Source: Nostoc sp. CHAB 5824 (GTDB lineage Bacteria > Cyanobacteriota > Cyanobacteriia > Cyanobacteriales > Nostocaceae). From it: DNA of 64,000 nt. Position numbers and translations under genes: made by a program. Below the pieces are notes generated by a model. That model searched no databases. It had not been told where the DNA came from and worked only from the letters and a program-made list of their open reading frames with translations. Within the stretch, counting starts at the first letter, position 1. Each line of letters begins with the position of its first letter. The DNA lies in assembly GCF_020829665.1 (NCBI RefSeq), contig NZ_JAIVFT010000006.1, positions 62,001 to 126,000 on the forward strand, written 5' to 3'. This document shows, piece after piece, positions 62,279 through 64,000 of this stretch.

Positions 62279-64000
62279 ATGGCAAACACACCTCAACGTT
62301 TCCTTGAAAAAATCCGAGAAGCGAAAAAAAAACATCTGAAAGAATTAAATTTAAGCAATGATTTGCGTACTAATCACAAGGAAAAACTAATACAAATTCC
62401 TGCTGAGGTATTTGAACTGGAATGGTTGGAGGTTTTAAATTTAAGCGGCAATAAATTGACAAGGCTGCCAGAAGCGATCGCCCGCCTGCCACAACTCACT
62501 TTCCTGTATTTAAACGAAAACCAATTAACAACTCTGCCAGGAGCGATCGCTCACCTACCAAAACTCACCTCTCTAGATTTAAGCGGCAATAAACTAACGA
62601 CGCTACCAGAAGCGATTACCCGCCTACCACAACTCACTTTCCTGTATTTAAGCGAAAACCAATTAACGACGCTGCTAGAAGTCGTCACCCGTCTGCCACA
62701 ACTCACCTCTTTAGATTTAAGCGGTAATAAATTAACGGCACTGCCAGAAGCGATCGTCCGCCTGCAACAACTCACCTACCTGAATTTAAGCGGCAACCAA
62801 TTAACGGCGCTGCCAGAAGCGATCACCCGCCTACCACAACTCACCTCTCTAGATTTAAGCGGCAATAAATTAACGACGCTCCCAGAAGCGATCGCCCGCC
62901 TGCAACAACTTACCTCTCTCAATTTAAGCGGCAACCAATTAACGACGCTGCCAGAAGCCATCACCCGTCTGCAACAACTCACATACTTGAATTTAAGCGT
63001 CAACCAGTTAACAACGCTGCCAGAAGCTATCACCCGCCTGCAACAACTTACCTCTCTCAATTTAAGCTTCAACAAATTAACAACACTGCCAGAAGCTATC
63101 ACCCGCCTGCAACAACTCACTTCCCTAGATTTAAGGTTCAACAAACTAACTACTCTGCCAGAAGTCATCACCCGCCTAGAACAACTCACCTCTCTGGATT
63201 TAAGCGACAACCAATTAATGACGCTGCCAGAAGCCATAACCCGCCTGCAACAACTCACTTCCCTAGATTTAAGCGATAACCCCATCGAAAATCCACCGCT
63301 AGAAGTAGTTACACAAGGTATTGAGGCGATTAAGGATTATTTCCGACAACTGCAAGCCGAAGGTACAGATTATCTGTATGAAACAAAGTTACTAATTGTC
63401 GGTGAAGGAGGAGCAGGGAAGACAACACTGGCGAAAAAGATTCAAAATCCCAACTATCAAGTTCCACAAGAAGAAGACTCTACAAAGGGAATTGAGGTAA
63501 TTCAGTGGCGTTTTCCAATGGAAAATGGGCGTGAGTTTCGAGTCAACATTTGGGACTTTGGGGGACAAGAGATTTACCATGCTACCCACCAATTTTTCCT
63601 TACCAAGCGTTCCCTCTATGCTTTAGTAGCAGATAATCGCAGAGAAGACACTAATTTTTACTACTGGCTGAATGTGGTGGAATTGTTGAGTGATAGCAGC
63701 CCAGTGTTGATTATCAAAAATGAGAAAGGCGATCGCTTTCGGGAAATTAATGAACCGCAACTACGGGGGCAATTTAATAACCTCAAGGAAACCTTAGCAA
63801 CTAACTTTGCTACAAACCGGGGCTTGTCAGAAATAGTGCGAGAAATCAAGCATCATATTACTTGCCTAGATCATTGTGGCACAGTATTACCTAAAACTTG
63901 GGTAAAAGTCAGAGAAGCTTTGGAGAAAGATCCACGCAACTATATCAGCTTGGATGAATATCTAGACATTTGCCAGCACAACGGTTTTACTCAACAAAAA
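62279..64000 (+). CDS. LRR-ROCO GTPase (Roc/COR type), 3' end outside window
   Basis: 574 codons are visible and the frame is open at the right edge. After a short N-terminus ([20 protein letters not shown]) there are 13 leucine-rich repeats of 23 residues (pattern [23 protein letters not shown]). A Roc GTPase domain follows: P-loop GEGGAGKTT from Gly-375, switch DFGGQE with Asp-426, and KNEKGDR in the NKxD position. A COR-like region begins near residue 505. Such proteins are common in filamentous cyanobacteria, often with effector domains at the end, which is cut off here. Start is the ATG at 62279. The repeats are highly alike at DNA level, including three GCGATCGC-type sites. Confidence 0.92.
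   Translation, partial: MANTPQRFLEKIREAKKKHLKELNLSNDLRTNHKEKLIQIPAEVFELEWLEVLNLSGNKLTRLPEAIARLPQLTFLYLNENQLTTLPGAIAHLPKLTSLDLSGNKLTTLPEAITRLPQLTFLYLSENQLTTLLEVVTRLPQLTSLDLSGNKLTALPEAIVRLQQLTYLNLSGNQLTALPEAITRLPQLTSLDLSGNKLTTLPEAIARLQQLTSLNLSGNQLTTLPEAITRLQQLTYLNLSVNQLTTLPEAITRLQQLTSLNLSFNKLTTLPEAITRLQQLTSLDLRFNKLTTLPEVITRLEQLTSLDLSDNQLMTLPEAITRLQQLTSLDLSDNPIENPPLEVVTQGIEAIKDYFRQLQAEGTDYLYETKLLIVGEGGAGKTTLAKKIQNPNYQVPQEEDSTKGIEVIQWRFPMENGREFRVNIWDFGGQEIYHATHQFFLTKRSLYALVADNRREDTNFYYWLNVVELLSDSSPVLIIKNEKGDRFREINEPQLRGQFNNLKETLATNFATNRGLSEIVREIKHHITCLDHCGTVLPKTWVKVREALEKDPRNYISLDEYLDICQHNGFTQQK

Noticed and set aside
62551..63285. Two minus-strand ORFs with repeats like [17 protein letters not shown]
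   Set aside because: They are antisense shadows of the LRR repeats of the plus-strand ROCO gene; the repeat period simply keeps the opposite frame open.
1..64000. tRNA or rRNA genes
   Set aside because: I looked for TTCGA-type T-loops and paired stems in the gaps and found none I could support; a covariance-model scan (e.g. tRNAscan-SE) would settle it.

Overview
The window is chromosomal DNA from a filamentous, probably heterocystous (Nostocales-type) cyanobacterium. The evidence is direct: many copies of the HIP1 octamer GCGATCGC, a Ycf54 chlorophyll-cyclase factor, a CpcT/CpeT-like protein, a thylakoid photosystem I accumulation factor homologue, a divergent-PAP2/crtE pair, several giant PAS/GAF hybrid kinases, and abundant heptamer and octamer tandem repeats (STRRs) between genes. 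No rRNA, tRNA or CRISPR array was recognised.

Layout. 1-9.5 kb: end of a histidine kinase cut by the window edge, AI-2E transporter, Nudix hydrolase, lipoprotein, folD, crtE, divergent-PAP2, an exported protein, ycf54, a SnoaL-like protein and pdxJ. 9.9-15.3 kb: a phosphate (Pst) cluster on the minus strand, pstS-pstC-pstA-pstB plus a second, divergent pstB, behind a Pho-box-like array. 15.6-21.1 kb: SpoIIM-like and RDD membrane proteins, a 2H-phosphoesterase-like protein, holA and a DUF4168 protein. 21.5-30 kb: LuxR-type regulator, a 1463-residue hybrid kinase and a GH31 alpha-glucosidase. 30.2-35.6 kb: alpha/beta hydrolase, a minus-strand cluster (lipoprotein, broken Nramp-like transporter, two PRC-barrel-like proteins) and a frameshifted FAD/Rieske oxidoreductase. 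36.4-42.3 kb: squalene/phytoene synthase family, a serine/threonine kinase with pentapeptide repeats followed by an FHA protein, and recA. 42.9-45.1 kb: a decayed patch with a broken DUF262-HNH gene and a vapBC pair whose toxin has an amber codon. 45.4-51 kb: xseA-xseB, sucrose-phosphate phosphatase, ruvA, bioF and a PEP-CTERM CpcT-like protein. 51-60.7 kb: a 1685-residue hybrid kinase, an unknown protein, the PSI factor homologue, an S23 four-helix-bundle gene between inverted octamer arrays, and murT-gatD. 60.9-64 kb: a Uma2 nuclease-like gene, a 21-bp repeat array split by a small transposable element, and an LRR-ROCO GTPase running off the right edge.

The most striking property of the window is its small repeats. 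Three families of short inverted-repeat (MITE-like) elements can be delimited here: one with 3-bp target duplications in all three copies (18362, 47217, 61651), one with two copies (10977, 27411) and one single 223-bp element (40790). Separately, a 29-bp palindromic repeat and several low-complexity or palindromic repeats sit inside coding sequences. In one orientation the 29-bp repeat reads through as protein (hybrid kinase, PRC-barrel protein); in the other it puts stop codons into the Nramp-like gene. The S23 cassette, an ORF enclosed by complementary octamer arrays, resembles the architecture of 23S rRNA intervening sequences but lies outside rRNA. At least four genes are broken (Nramp-like, FAD/Rieske, DUF262-HNH, vapC), so this is a genome with active repeat traffic and decay. 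All assignments come from reading the sequence; no database search was run.
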